From Plantago major (taxonomy: Eukaryota; Streptophyta; Magnoliopsida; Lamiales; Plantaginaceae): a stretch of DNA of 64,000 nucleotides. Position 1 is the first letter of the stretch. Every line of letters begins with the position of its first letter. The stretch spans positions 69,731,035 to 69,795,034 of the forward strand of contig CM048844.1 in the NCBI GenBank assembly GCA_026545765.1. The letters run 5' to 3'. Both the position numbers and the translations under genes were made by a program. Under the pieces are notes generated by a model. It was given only the letters and a program-made list of their open reading frames with translations, was not told the DNA's origin and made no database searches. Below are positions 29,101-41,082 of this stretch, piece by piece.

Positions 29101-29879
29101 CTAAGCATACAATACACACATACCCTCGTCCTCCTCGGCTATTGTTAAGTCTATAAATTGGTCTTCATGCAAGTCTATGAACTCATCATCAGCATGTACA
29201 GGTTTTCTCGCTGTTTGATCGACGACCTCTTCTTGGTACGAGTTGGTAATTGAGTTGTCCTTATCAATGCACTCTACTCTGGAGCGGGCCTGTATATGCA
29301 TCGCAGCCAACCAGTCCGCCTTATCGCATTTCAGGCTTGGATATTCAATAAACACCACCTGGCGTGCTTGAGTCGCCAAGATAAATGATTCATACTCAGT
29401 ACGATACCTCTTCCTATGGTTAATTTCTACCATATGATAGAGCTCGTGTTTCCTCGTACCACTTGGAGTAGGATCATACCAGTCAACAGCAAACATAAAG
29501 GTTCTTTTCAAAGGAAACCCCGGATATTCAAGCCGCACAATTCGTCTCAGGTTCCCGTAGAAATCATACAAATCATCAGTTGCATCTTGATCTTACCCTC
29601 TGACACACACCCCAGAATTGCTTGTGGCCATGGCGGTGTTAGACTCAATTGTGTGAAACCTAAGGCCATTTACTATGTACGATGAGAATGTGGAGACCTT
29701 TTTGTTTGGTCCCTCTGCTAGAGACTCTAAGTAAGGACATGTGACTTTGTTGACAGGATTTCGTACATACTCCTTGAACCAATCTGCAAATTTTGTTTCC
29801 AACTTCTCTTGAAGCAGTTCTTCAATTAGGTCATCTACCATTGTTGGATTCTTCTCTTTGAAAAGGCTGTGGACACGAT

Positions 29880-29914
<35 letters not shown>

Positions 29915-29915
29915 G

Positions 29916-29946
<31 letters not shown>

Positions 29947-32785
29947 GTATATATATATACATATATGTATATATATATATACATATATGTATATATATAT
30001 TAGTTAGAAGTTAAAATCCATGTGTTATAGTAAGAAAGCTACTCACCGAGCATAAATCTACATAAATTTGTCAACTTCAGCACAGTTCGAGAGGACATAA
30101 TATATGGCTGCCTTCAGCTCCTTATCCGTCAGCCATTCTGTCTTTTCTTCTACAATAGGTCTCCCTGAGACCCTAAAACTTGAAATGGCAACGTCATCAT
30201 CCTCTTGAACTTCAAATGTGTCTGCGTTTCTGGACGGCCTAGATGCCTTCGTCGGGACATGGTCCCCAAAGTAATAGGAGCAGAAGGTTGCAGCTTCCTC
30301 TCGCATGTATGCACTGGCCATCGATCCCTCAGGCTTGCCTTTGTTGCTGACATACCTCTTTAATTTCCCCAAGTACCTGTAATGCATATATATTGTGGTA
30401 AGACAATGTAACTTGGGAAATTCAGACTTTATAAGTAAATGATTGCCTTAATTACACACCTCTCAAATGGATACATCCATCGATACTGAACCGGTCCAGC
30501 AAGCCTCGCTTCATGTGGGAGGTGAACTGGTAAGTGCTCCATAAAATCAAAGAAGCTTGATGGAAAGATACGCTCGAGCTTGCATAGAATCAATGGTATG
30601 TTGCTTTCAAGATTTGCTAACACTTCATCCTCAAGCACCCTTGAACATAAATTCTTGAAAAATAAGCTCAACTCGGTGAGAATAATCAATACAGGTTTAG
30701 GTAGAATTTCGCGAAATGCAACAGGGAAAAGCCTCTCCATGAACACATGACAATCGTGGCTCTTCATCCCATACATCTTTGTCCTCTTCATTTTCACACA
30801 CCGCCCCACCTTCGAGGCGTAATTGTCGGGGAACTTCAATCCCCTCACCCAATCAAATAGTTTGTTCCTAGATTCAGTGTCAATTGTGTAGCATGCCTTG
30901 GGCCACTGTCCCTTATCATTCTGCTTTGTCAACTCGGGCCTTTTGCACCATGTATCCCACTCGGCTCTAGATTTAGGGGTATCCTTTGTTTTTCCGGGAA
31001 TGTTGCAAATCGTGTTGAATAAGTTCTCGAACACGTTCTTGTCAATGTGCATGAAATCCAAGTTGTGACGTATAAGAAGACTGCTCCAATAAAGCAAGTC
31101 CCAAAAGATGCTTCTCTTCTTCCATCCACAATTTTTGCTAATTTTCTCGTTATGCTTCTCACCAGTTCACCACTTTCATAAGACCCAACCTATCTATCTC
31201 CGCAATTATTTCTGTACCAGTAAATTGTCTCGGGGCGCCTTTGTTCACTACTTTTTTTTTCAAGAATTGACTCTTGTTATTCCTAAACGTATGGTCCTTT
31301 GGTAGAAAATTACGATGACAGTCAAACCAACATTCCTTTCCGCTCTCCTTCAGTCTAAATGCATCAGTGTCTTCCATACAAAGTGGACAAGCATTAAAGC
31401 TCGCGGTTTTCCTTCCAGATAGCATTGAGTACGCAGGAAAATCACTCATGGTCCACAGTAGTGCTGCTCTCAAGGTAAAGTTTTTCTTCGTTGACACATC
31501 ATATGCTGGGATACCATTTCCCCACAACTCAATCAGCTCCTTGATTAGGGGCTGCAAGAACACATCCAACTTCTGTGACAGATCATCTAGCCCGGGGCAC
31601 CAACACATGCAAGAACATGAATGGTTCCTTCATGCACTCACCGGGGGGCAGGTTGTACGGTGTCAGCATGACTGGCCAACAAGAGCACTTCTGGTCCTTT
31701 CCAAACGGGTTAAAACCATCCGTACAAAGCACCAATCGTACATTTCTAGGCTCGGCTGCAAACTCCGTGTAGGTCTTGTCGAACTGTTTCCATGCGGGTG
31801 AGTCTGATGGATGCTCCATTCTACCCTCTTCCGGGATTACTCGCTCCTTGTGCCACCGCATTTTATCGACACAAGCACTTGAAGCGTACAACCTCTTCAA
31901 ACGAGGTGCTAGAGGGAAATACCACATTTTCTTATGTGGGAGATTTTTCTTCTAACGTTTCTTTGCAGCCCCCTCCTTGTAACGCTTGTACCAATCCTTA
32001 CCACAGAACTTGCACTTCAGTAGATCTTTATCCTCCCCCCCAATAGATCATGCACATATCCTCACAACAATCTATGGTTTCCATGGGCAACCCAATCCCC
32101 CGCATCCTTTTCTTCGCCTGGTAAAAGTTGATGGGAACTAGGTTTTCTTCAGGACAAAGATTCGACATTACTTGTACCCATTCATTGAAGCTCGCTTCAG
32201 ATTGCTGGCCATTAGCCTTACAACTCATTAGCCTAGCCAACAAAGACAACTCGTTGAGCCTACACCCCGGATAAATCGGCTTCTTTGTTGATTCCAGCAA
32301 GTCAAAGAACACCTGATCTGCAGGATTCGGAGGCTCCTCCACATCCCCCTCGGTTACCGGCTCCCTCGTGTCCATGAACTATGGACCCGCAACATCATAC
32401 ACCATTTGCTCCAGCCGTTCATGATCATAATTAGCATCAGATGTAGACATATTCTGAGTACTTCCGATCACATTTTTCTGCTTCCTTTTACGCTTTGAGA
32501 GATGCTCATAATCCATGAACGGTGCTCGTGTCTCACCATGATAACACCATACCTCATACTCAGACACGAACCCCTTACGTTCCAAGTGCTCCACTACCGT
32601 TCAGGAGGCAAAAATTGCTTATTCCTACATTTGTTCGCATGGCAAGGGCACTTCATCTTCCCCCCACTCAAACAAGTAGTCTGTGTAAGCGCAAAAGTGA
32701 TGAAGGATTCAACCCCTTCCACAAAACTAGACTGAATTCTGCCATTAACTATGCGACGGTACATCCATGAACGATCGGGATTCAT
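29101..32785 (-). pseudogene. TNP2-type CACTA transposase gene, broken
   Basis: TNP2 (TNPD) catalyses excision and insertion of CACTA elements. Domains in order: transposase-associated domain (MNPDRSWMYRRI ... GGKMKCPCHANKCRNKQFLP, then ERKGFVSEYEVWCYHGE, 32785-32460); a linker with a possible zinc motif CKFCGKDWYK (about 32010); the Transposase_21 core (FPLAPRLKRLYAS, LVLCTDGFNPFGKDQKCSCW, VMLTPYNLPPGECMKEPFMF, ELIELWGNGIPAYD, SDFPAYSMLSGRKTASFNAC, about 31927-31159); then HNLDFMHIDKNVFENLF, MYGMKSHDCHVFMERLFPVA, VQYRWMYPFERC (to 30429), LGKLKRYVSNKGKPEGSMAS and a C-terminal DUF4216-like part (DFYGNLRRIVRLEYPGFP, FMFAVDWYDPT, 29560-29400). Breaks include a frame change near 32594, a TAG near 32377, a frame change and stop between 32030 and 31930, and a TAA near 29594. 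It is the most complete transposase in the window but not functional as it stands. Confidence 0.88.
29879..30000. repeat. (TA)n-rich microsatellite inside the TNP2 gene
   Basis: About 120 bases of TATATA with interspersed GTATAT and CATATG units. It lies in a non-coding gap between TNP2 coding blocks (30058 and 29841), so probably in an intron. It is absent from copy 1 because that part of the gene is missing there. Confidence 0.9.
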
Positions 32786-33878
32786 AATTATTTGATTAGC
32801 CTGACACGTCTACAATTATTAGATTTATAACATGCATTTTACGTTAATATAATTACCAAATAGTCTCAAAACACTTAATGAAATCTTCATAATCTAGTGT
32901 ATATATACGAATTTATCGAATCAAAATTACTACGTACTTACAAACATCCTAACATTATACTAATTAACAATACAAATTCACAATCAATATATCAATTGCA
33001 CAAAGTTAACTAGCTAGTATACTATAGCTCCCATAAACATACAATTGATCTAATTAGTTGAAATTAACAAAATTCCCAAATTTGTCAACAAGTAAGGGTT
33101 CCAAAACACTCAACTAAATCTTTCTAATCCTACTACATATACCAAAATATCAAATTAACAACCCTACATACTTTCAAACATCTTAACATTATACTAAAAA
33201 TCCAAATTCACAATCAATATATCAATTGAACATCTCAAAGTTAACACACTACGTAATATAAGCTAAACTAACTACTACATACTTACAATAAACATGCAAT
33301 TGCTCAAATTAGTCGAAATTAACAAAATCCCCAAATTTGACAAAGTTAGGGTTTTAGCCAAAATACCTTCGATTTAGCTGAAAAAAGATGAAATTGGTTG
33401 ACCACACGAGTTCCTTGTCGCACGAGCTTCGAGAAGACTCCAAAATTGGCCGGAACGATCGAGATTTGGTCGGAATGCGGAAATGGCGAAGGAAGAAGGA
33501 AGAAGGAAGAAGCTGCTGAAAAATGAGAAGAAAAGTGCTACTCCCCGATTCTATATTGATTTTAGCTACGGATCGCTATCCGTCGCTAACGTCCGTCGCT
33601 AAATAGCGACGGATAGCTATTCGTCACTAAAATCGATTTTACTTTTTTTATTTATTTTTAATCCGGTCAACTTATTTAGGGACGGATAATATATCCGTCC
33701 CTAAATAACGACGGATATTTTTATCCGTCGCCAAATAGCGACGGAAAAATATCCGTCGCTAATTTAGCGATGGATTAGAGACGGATTGAGCAAATTCGCT
33801 CAATCCGTCTCCATTCCGTCGGTAAACCTAGTGATTCGTTGCTAGTCTCCGTCGTTATTTGACGAATTTCTTGTAGTG
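32786..33878. repeat. CACTA copy 2: 5' non-coding region, subterminal repeats and terminus
   Basis: AT-rich non-coding sequence (32786-33555) followed by TAGCGACGGA / TCCGTCGCTA repeats (about 33560-33830) and the terminus. It matches 7921-9003 of copy 1 with few differences; one of these spoils the 26-base palindrome seen there at 8739-8764. Confidence 0.85.
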
Positions 33879-34044
33879 CTCGCCGCGGCGGACTGAATTC
33901 CTCGCCGCGGCGAGCCATGCTAAACAACTTGTTCTCATTCGGCTCAAAAGACATCAATTTCTACAAAATGTAAACAAAACCCCACAGCGTAAAAACAAAC
34001 TAAAAATACTACAAAACTAAAGACGTTAGAATATTGTCTCATCA
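33879..34044 (-). repeat. Athila-like LTR A' (right remnant)
   Basis: Continues CTCGCCGCGGCGGACTGAAT ... to TTGTCTCATCA. It is the counterpart of 9004-9160 and preserves the GC palindrome that the CACTA element entered. The left part of the LTR is not present on the other side of CACTA copy 2. Confidence 0.85.
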
Positions 34045-34523
34045 AAATCCCCAAACCGAACCTCTGTTCGTCCCCGAGCAAACACAAAACCTAAACACAC
34101 TAGACTCAAAACCATGTAAACAACCAGAAATAGTAAGCAGGTAATCAGACACGATCGTTTCTCAAGTAAATAACAATTAAGCCTAGCCCGCTAGTCCCTA
34201 AGTGTATCACTCACTCTCATTATCCATACAGGGTATAGCGCAAAAAGTAAACTGGGAAAGTGACTTCCGTCACAAGGATGCCTCAATTATCTTGTGCTAT
34301 TGTACTCGTCTCATTGAGTCAAAAGGGACTTTGGCACATGACAGTATTCCTCCAGAAAAATCAAAAATTGAAACTACTCCCCTCATCCATTTCAAAACAA
34401 CTTGAGATCTCATAATACTTCATTGAATTCAGTGCATGGCCACCTGGGCTCTTTTAATCTCAATTTTTTATAGGTGTCTTTTTTACCGATAGTCCACACT
34501 TTTGTGCGTGACAGTTTGGTATA
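34045..34523 (-). mobile_element. Athila-like 3' untranslated part, second copy (fossil)
   Basis: Counterpart of 9161-9647 with few differences. Non-coding. Interrupted by LTR B' at the same position as in the first copy. Confidence 0.75.
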
Positions 34524-35893
34524 TGATAAGCTCAAATTATACTCTAAAAAACAATTAGAGAATAAGCTGTTGTTGCAGACTAAAGCCTAACTCGTGATCG
34601 ATCTCTAGGGAATTAATTAAGCTACGTAGCAGTGAGAGTTAACAGATACTTGCGAGTAGAAATTTGATTGATGTTTTGGATGTACTTCTAACTAGTTTAA
34701 CTAAAGCTAAGATTACGATTAATAATGAGAGAAAGATGAATACAGTAGCATGATCCAATTATGCTGATTCGAACTAGGGATAACACTCATATTTGTCACA
34801 CGGTCGTTGTACAGCAAATCAATCAATTCGATACCAATTGTTCTTAGAAAATATTATACTGGAGAAATCGTGAGTCGTCAATTCACAATCCTTAAACATG
34901 AAAAATTTAGATAATTTAATACGGACTTATCGAATTGAAGGTTTTTACGATGATTTTATACGAGACTAACCTATATGAGTGCTTTGATAAACCCTAGAAC
35001 GAATATGCATAATCTTCACATACTACTTTATTCAAAGGCGTTTAGCTACTCATACTTGATAATTGCATGCAAAGATTCATGGTAAAAATTATGTGAAACA
35101 TAGATGAAAAGCTCGCATGCAATAACATACAATTCAATCAATGAGAATAAAGAACGAATTGCAAGAAGAAAGCAATGGAGAAATCAATACCATTAATCTT
35201 TAGGAATAAATTCAATGCATAATCAAGCTCCAAAGATGTCTCAATGTTAATGTGTGAATCTAGGAGCTTTTTTTTCTCCAAACTAGGTTAAAAAAAGTAT
35301 GAAAGAAAAAGAATCAAAATTATAATCTAATAAGGAAAACAAAACTAATACTGTGTCTCTCGCCGCGGCGGAAGAAATAGCTCGCCACGGTGAGCCTTCT
35401 TAATCGTAATATATATCCTACTATAAAATCTACTTGCGGATTGAATCCTTCGTCGCGGCGAGCCTTCTTCATCGCAATATATATAACCTTCGCATAATCT
35501 CGCCGCGGCAGGCAAGGTGCCCGCCGCGGCGAGCTTCAATCTTCAAAACAGAGGATCCACTCGCAAAATCTCGCCGCGGCGAGTCTTCTCAAACTACAGA
35601 AGATGACCACTAGCTAAATCTTGCCGCGGAGGACTGATTTCCTCGCCGCGGCGAGCCATGCAGGATGTTTCAATACCAAGCTCGTAAAATCTCGCCGCGG
35701 CAGACTGAATCCCTCACCGCGGCGAGCCATGCTAACCGACTTGTTCTCATACGACTCAAAAGACAACGATTTCTACAAAACACAAACAAAACACCAAAGC
35801 GTAAAAACGAACTAAAAAGACTACAAAAGTAAAGACAGACTCACAAAGACCGCAAAAAAAGACCAAACGAGACGTTAGAATATTGTCTCATCA
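34524..35893 (-). repeat. Athila-like LTR B' (3' LTR), second copy
   Basis: Runs from TGATAAGCTC to TTGTCTCATCA, 1.37 kb, the counterpart of LTR B (9648-10887) in the same nested position. It is somewhat longer than LTR B. The GC-palindrome array occupies about 35358-35730. Confidence 0.88.
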
Positions 35894-37375
35894 AAATCCC
35901 CAAACCGAACCTTTGCTCGTCCCCGAGCAAACAAACAAATTAAAGAAAACTAGACTTAGACTACAACATATAATAACACACAGACGAGTCAATCTTCCAA
36001 ATGACCGAACTCTACCAATGTAAGCGTTAAATTCACAAGATACAAAAGGGTTGCACTCAACTGGCGTTGACAGAAATAGTGTACAAAATATCCTGCAAGA
36101 GAGTTTTTCAAATAAATAACACTTAAGTCTAACTCTCCAATCCCTCGCAAGGAAACCCTACAGTATTCTCTCTCACACTTTGGAAGCGTCCAGTGGGTTA
36201 AACACTCAAGAACAATAAGAGAAAAGGAAGGTGACTCTCGTCATAAAGGTGCCTTAAATACCTCATGCTATGTACTCAATTAGTTATGTCAGAGGGGACT
36301 TTTTCCTTACGTATAGCAGCTTGCCAAGACATAAAACCAACTTCCATAAACCAAATATGTGCATCAAATGAATTAAATTCTAATCAATTTGGCCACTATG
36401 GACTCTTTTAGTCTCACTTTTTTGGTAGTGTCTATTTTACCGAAGTCCGCACTTTTGTGCGTGTTAGTTTGCTGTACGTGCCATCAACCCTCACGGACAT
36501 ATGGCTTTTTAGGACCACGCCGGTATATAGGTAGTATTTGAAACACGCCCAACACGACTACGGTGATGACAAGCAACATAGATACACTCCGAGACAATTC
36601 AACTAATTAGGGGGGATACAAATTACAATATTTGAATAATAACATCATAACGCAGTAGATTTCTTCTCCCCAAACCGGTTCTTCGCAATGCACTGGCTTT
36701 CGACAAAATGAAACATGAAGAACATGCCGCTCGTCATACTTAACTTAACTGAGTACACGTGAGAATGAAAAAGGCGCAAACAAGAGGGTTTGCACTTCCC
36801 GAAAGGATCACACAAGCGCCGGTAAAATATTTTTTCATCGGCTTAAAGTTTCTCACCGGCTTGTTGGACTAAAGAGTCAAACAAACTTGCTATTTACAGG
36901 AAAAACAAACTTACGAGATCTTCAGTTCACTACTCTATCTAAGCTGAGAATCGTGCAAAACGTAAGCAGCAAGCAGATTTAACAATCACAATAGAAGTTT
37001 TCGTCACTTGGAAGAACAACTCAGACTCACGAAAGACTCTAGAAACAAAATGTAAAATAGCAGGAAACAATATACGAGACAACATAGGCTCATGATACAA
37101 TCGACAACATGACAACATCCCCAAACCAACACAATTGCTAGTCCCTAACATTGAATAGTGTAAGAGAAAACGACTGTATAGAATGACTAACCATAGCGAT
37201 GTTTCCGAAGGTTGAATAAAGCTGATCTAGAAGCGCCTCCACCGAAGCGTTGCTCCCAGAAATCCTACTGTACCTTCCATAGTGTGGCCTGCTGCTCCAA
37301 GCACTCAATCTCACGCTACTCTCTAGCATCTACTCTCCTGTCTCGCTCCTGTCACGCTGCTCTCTAGCATCTACA
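35894..37375 (-). mobile_element. Athila-like 3' untranslated part and ORF3 remnant, second copy (fossil)
   Basis: Counterpart of 10888-12346. 37138-37350 aligns with the 3' end of ORF3 at 48502 onwards. It ends against Sirevirus-like pol at the same point as in the first copy, so that fusion predates the duplication. Confidence 0.7.
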
Positions 37376-37390
37376 ACCGAAGAATGTCTC

Positions 37391-40358
37391 ATGGTGAGTC
37401 AATCTGGCCACACTAAAGAAAAATTGCTATGGCATAAAAGAATGAGTCACTTGAATTTCAAAACTCTGAATAAGCTAGCCAGGAAAGAGTTGGCGGTTGG
37501 TTTACCCAAAATGGCATATAGAAAAGAAGGTGTATGCTCAGCTTGCCAAATGGGAAAACAATCCAAAACATCTTTCAAGTCTAAGACTAGACATTCCAGT
37601 GAAAGGCCATTGCAATTGTTACATATGGATTTGTTTGAATCCTCAGTAACTAGTTATGCAGGAAAGAAGTATGGTCTGGTTGTTGTTGATGATTACTCAA
37701 GATTCACTTGGGTTGTCTTTCTCAAACACAAATCTGATGCAAGGGTTGAGATACCTAACTTGCTAAATAAGCTCGAAGTCATGAAAAAGGACAAGGTATC
37801 TGTAATCAGAACAGACAATGGTACTGAGTTTGTGAACCAGTACATCAAAGAGTTTTGTACCTGCAAAGGTATACAACATCAACTATCTTCTGTAAGAACA
37901 CCACAATAAAATGGTGTTGCTGAAAGAAAGAATAGGACCCTAAAAGAAGCAGCAAGAACAATGCTTTATTAATCGAAATAAGTGAAATCTATTGGGTTGA
38001 AGCTGTAAACACAGCATGATACACTCGAAATAGATGTTTGATTAATAAACACCATGACAAAACTCCGTACGAGCTTTTCATTGGTAGACCACCTAGTATC
38101 AAACATCTAAGGGTGTTTGGTTGCAGATGTTTTGTTCTTAAAAATGGAAAAGAATACTTGAGAACATTTCAACCAAAGGCAGATGATGGAGTATTTCTTG
38201 GTTACTCTCTGAATAGCAAAGGTTACAGAATCTACAACAAAAGAACACAAAAGATTGAAGAATCTATTCATGTACTATTCTATGAAGGAAACAAGAAAGT
38301 ACTCTTGAATGATGATCTCTCAGATAGGTTCAAAGAACTAATGATTAAAGATTCTGAAAAAGGATCCTCAGAAGGAAACAATTCTATCATTCAAATAGAG
38401 GATGAGTCTGACGATGAAAAGCAACCTATGCTTAGTAACAACCAGATGACTCTAAGACATGATGAAGAATTTCCTATGAGAATTCCAGAAATGGAACAGG
38501 TTACTGAGAACCTTCATCATAAAGAGGTATCTGAAAGAGAGTTTGCTGAAATGCAAATTCCAGATATCTCTAACACTGAAAAAGTGTCAGATATCCATGG
38601 CATTTCCCATATGTCAGATATCTCAGATACTGCACAAGTATCTCATCAAGATCATATTGATTCACACTCAAATCAAAATGATATCCTACTAGTTCAAAAC
38701 CCATTATGAAATGGATAAGAAATCATCCTGCAAAGGATGTGATTGGTCCCATAGACCAATGAGTTAGAACTAGAAGAGCAATCGCTGAAAATGCAAGTTG
38801 TCTCTATGGATGTTTATCTCAAAAATTGAACCAAAGACAATAGAAGAATCATTAAAGGATCAAAATTGGATCTCTGCAATGCAAGAAGAGTTGGATCAAT
38901 TTGAGAGAAACAAAGTCTGGAAACTAGTTCCATTTGCTGACGGAATATCTGTAATCGGAACCAAGTGGATTTTCAGAAACAAAATGAATGAGTCTGGTGA
39001 AATAACCAGAAACAAAGCTAGGTTGGTTGCCAAGGGATTCACCTGCATCAAGGACTAGATTTTGATGAATCTTATGCACCAGTTGCAAGATTGGATGCAA
39101 TAAGACTCTTTCTAGCCTTTGTAGCTCATAATGACTTTACAGTTTATCAGATGGATATCAAGAGTGAATTTCTAAATGGTGAACTGGCTGAGGAAGTCTA
39201 TGTTGAGCAACCACCAGGTTTTGAAGTTCCCTCAGAAAGTAGGATGGTCTATAAGCTTCAGAAAGCTCTGTATGGGCTGAAACAAGTTCCAAGAGCATGG
39301 TATGATACATTGGCCAGATACCTACTAGAAAGTGGTTTCAAGAAAGGAGATGTTGATAAAACACTCTTCACATTGAACGATGATGGGAAACTACTTTTAG
39401 TTCAAGTATATGTTGATGTCATTATATTTGCATCTAAAGACAAGCAACTTTGTGAAGACTTTGCTGAACTCATGAAATGTAAATTTGAGATGAGCATGAT
39501 GGGAGAATTGAATTACTTCCTAGGGCTGCAAGTCAAGCAAATGATGGAATATTCATTAGTCAAACAAAGTATGCAAAGGATATGCTTAATAAGTTCAATC
39601 TAAAGCCTTCTGAAAAGAATGCTAAGATACCAATAAGCATTGGAACCAAAATGACCTATACTGAATCTGACAAGAGTGTTGAAGAACACAAGTATAGGAA
39701 ATTGATTGGGTCTCTAATATACCTCACTGCAAGTAGACCTGATATTCAATATACAGTTGGAGTGTGTGCTAGATTTCAGACAAATCCAATGCAGTCACAC
39801 TACAACATTGCTATGAAGATATTAAGGTATGTAAAAGGTAATGTAGAAGTTGGATTGTGGTATCCAAAAGATAGTGGATTGAGTTTGGTTGGCTATTTAG
39901 ATGCCGACTATGCTGGATCATTGCTTGATAGAAAAAGCACCTCAGGAACTTGTCAATTTCTTGGTGCTAGATTAATATCATGGTTCAGCAAGAAACAAAA
40001 TTTAATTGCCACATCTACCACAGAAGCTGAGTATATTGCTGCTGGATGTTGTGCTTCACAGATATTGTGGATACAACAACAACTCAAAGACTATGGACTC
40101 AATGAAGAAAAAACTCCCATTTTCTGTGACAACACAAGTGCTATTGCCATAATTCAGAATCCTAAGTTTCATGCAAGAACAAAGCACATTGATGTTAGAC
40201 ACCATTTCATCAAAGACCATGTTGAAAAAGGCAATATAGAGATACTCAAAATTGGCACTGAAAACCAACTTGCAGATATCTTCACTAAGCCACTACAAGA
40301 AAGTAGATTCTTAGCCTTAAGACACAGTCTTGGACTAATAGAGCTACCAAAGAACTGA
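37391..40358 (+). pseudogene. Sirevirus-like pol remnant alpha-2
   Basis: Same content as the alpha-1 pol: integrase zinc region and core, reverse transcriptase ([45 protein letters not shown]), and an RNase H region that is better preserved than in alpha-1 (YLDADYAGSLLDRKSTSGTC, STTEAEYIAAGCCASQILWI, DNTSAIAIIQNPKFHART). Gag, protease and the first part of integrase are absent. About five breaks; a fossil. Confidence 0.9.
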
Positions 40359-40412
40359 AAAATTTCAGAGAAGAGATATCTGAAGAAGATATCAAAGAAG
40401 AGAGAAAAGGTA

Positions 40413-40515
40413 TCTGGAACGGGTATCCAGAGAAGAGGAATCTGGAATGGGTATCCAGTAACAAAAGCTAAAGGGTAAAATTGCTATTCAAAGATTTCTG
40501 AGACGGGTACTCAGA
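40413..40515 (+). other. ACGGGTA-loop hairpin cluster (alpha-2)
   Basis: Three hairpins at 40413-40431, 40441-40459 and 40497-40515, the same stems and loops as in alpha-1. Confidence 0.75.
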
Positions 40516-41082
40516 TATCTAGATCACTTAGTGAGGGGGGAAACAAAAGAGAATAGTACAACTGTCTACAATCAACTACTCTCTTGAAATTTGTATTATT
40601 TCTATCTTTGTGTAAAACTTGGACAAATACCAAGTGTGAGATAAATTCAAATGCAAACGGTGTTCTTGGTCATACAGAAACGTGATTCAGAAAGCTAATA
40701 GGCAAAATTCATTAAATGGGCACAATTACATTTGTTGATTGTGATCATTGCTGAAGAAGCAATGGTGACCCTTGATGAATTGAGCGATTGATCTTTACGG
40801 CAAAGATTAACTCTCAGTAAATAGTGGACTGCAAAAATTCCGACAGGGCCCACTATGCATTTAATGCCGAACAAACTTTTATTCACGCCTGCCTGCAATT
40901 CACAGATACTTACACACAAAATTAATTTGTATGGATATGTCTGTGGAGATTACAGACTTGCACAAGAATAGCAAAAACTCTTCTTCAACCTCTGCAAATC
41001 TCTGTTAGTTTTTCTGCAAAGAATTACTAATCTCTCACCCAAATCTCTTTCTTGTTTTTCAAAAACTTCACTATTTAAAGAG

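Larger units (their letters stand above)
28791..33878 (-). mobile_element. CACTA (En/Spm) DNA transposon, copy 2, left part missing
   Basis: The right terminus (CACTACAAGAAATTCGTC on the minus strand) ends at 33878 and is followed by CTC, exactly as in copy 1. It carries the TNP2 gene (32785-29101) and the first exon of the TNPA-like gene (28965-28791), then stops abruptly against Sirevirus-related sequence. To the right of 32697 it is almost identical to copy 1 (from 7832); to the left the shared TNPA-like exon is clearly more diverged, so the two copies do not have a simple common history. Confidence 0.9.
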
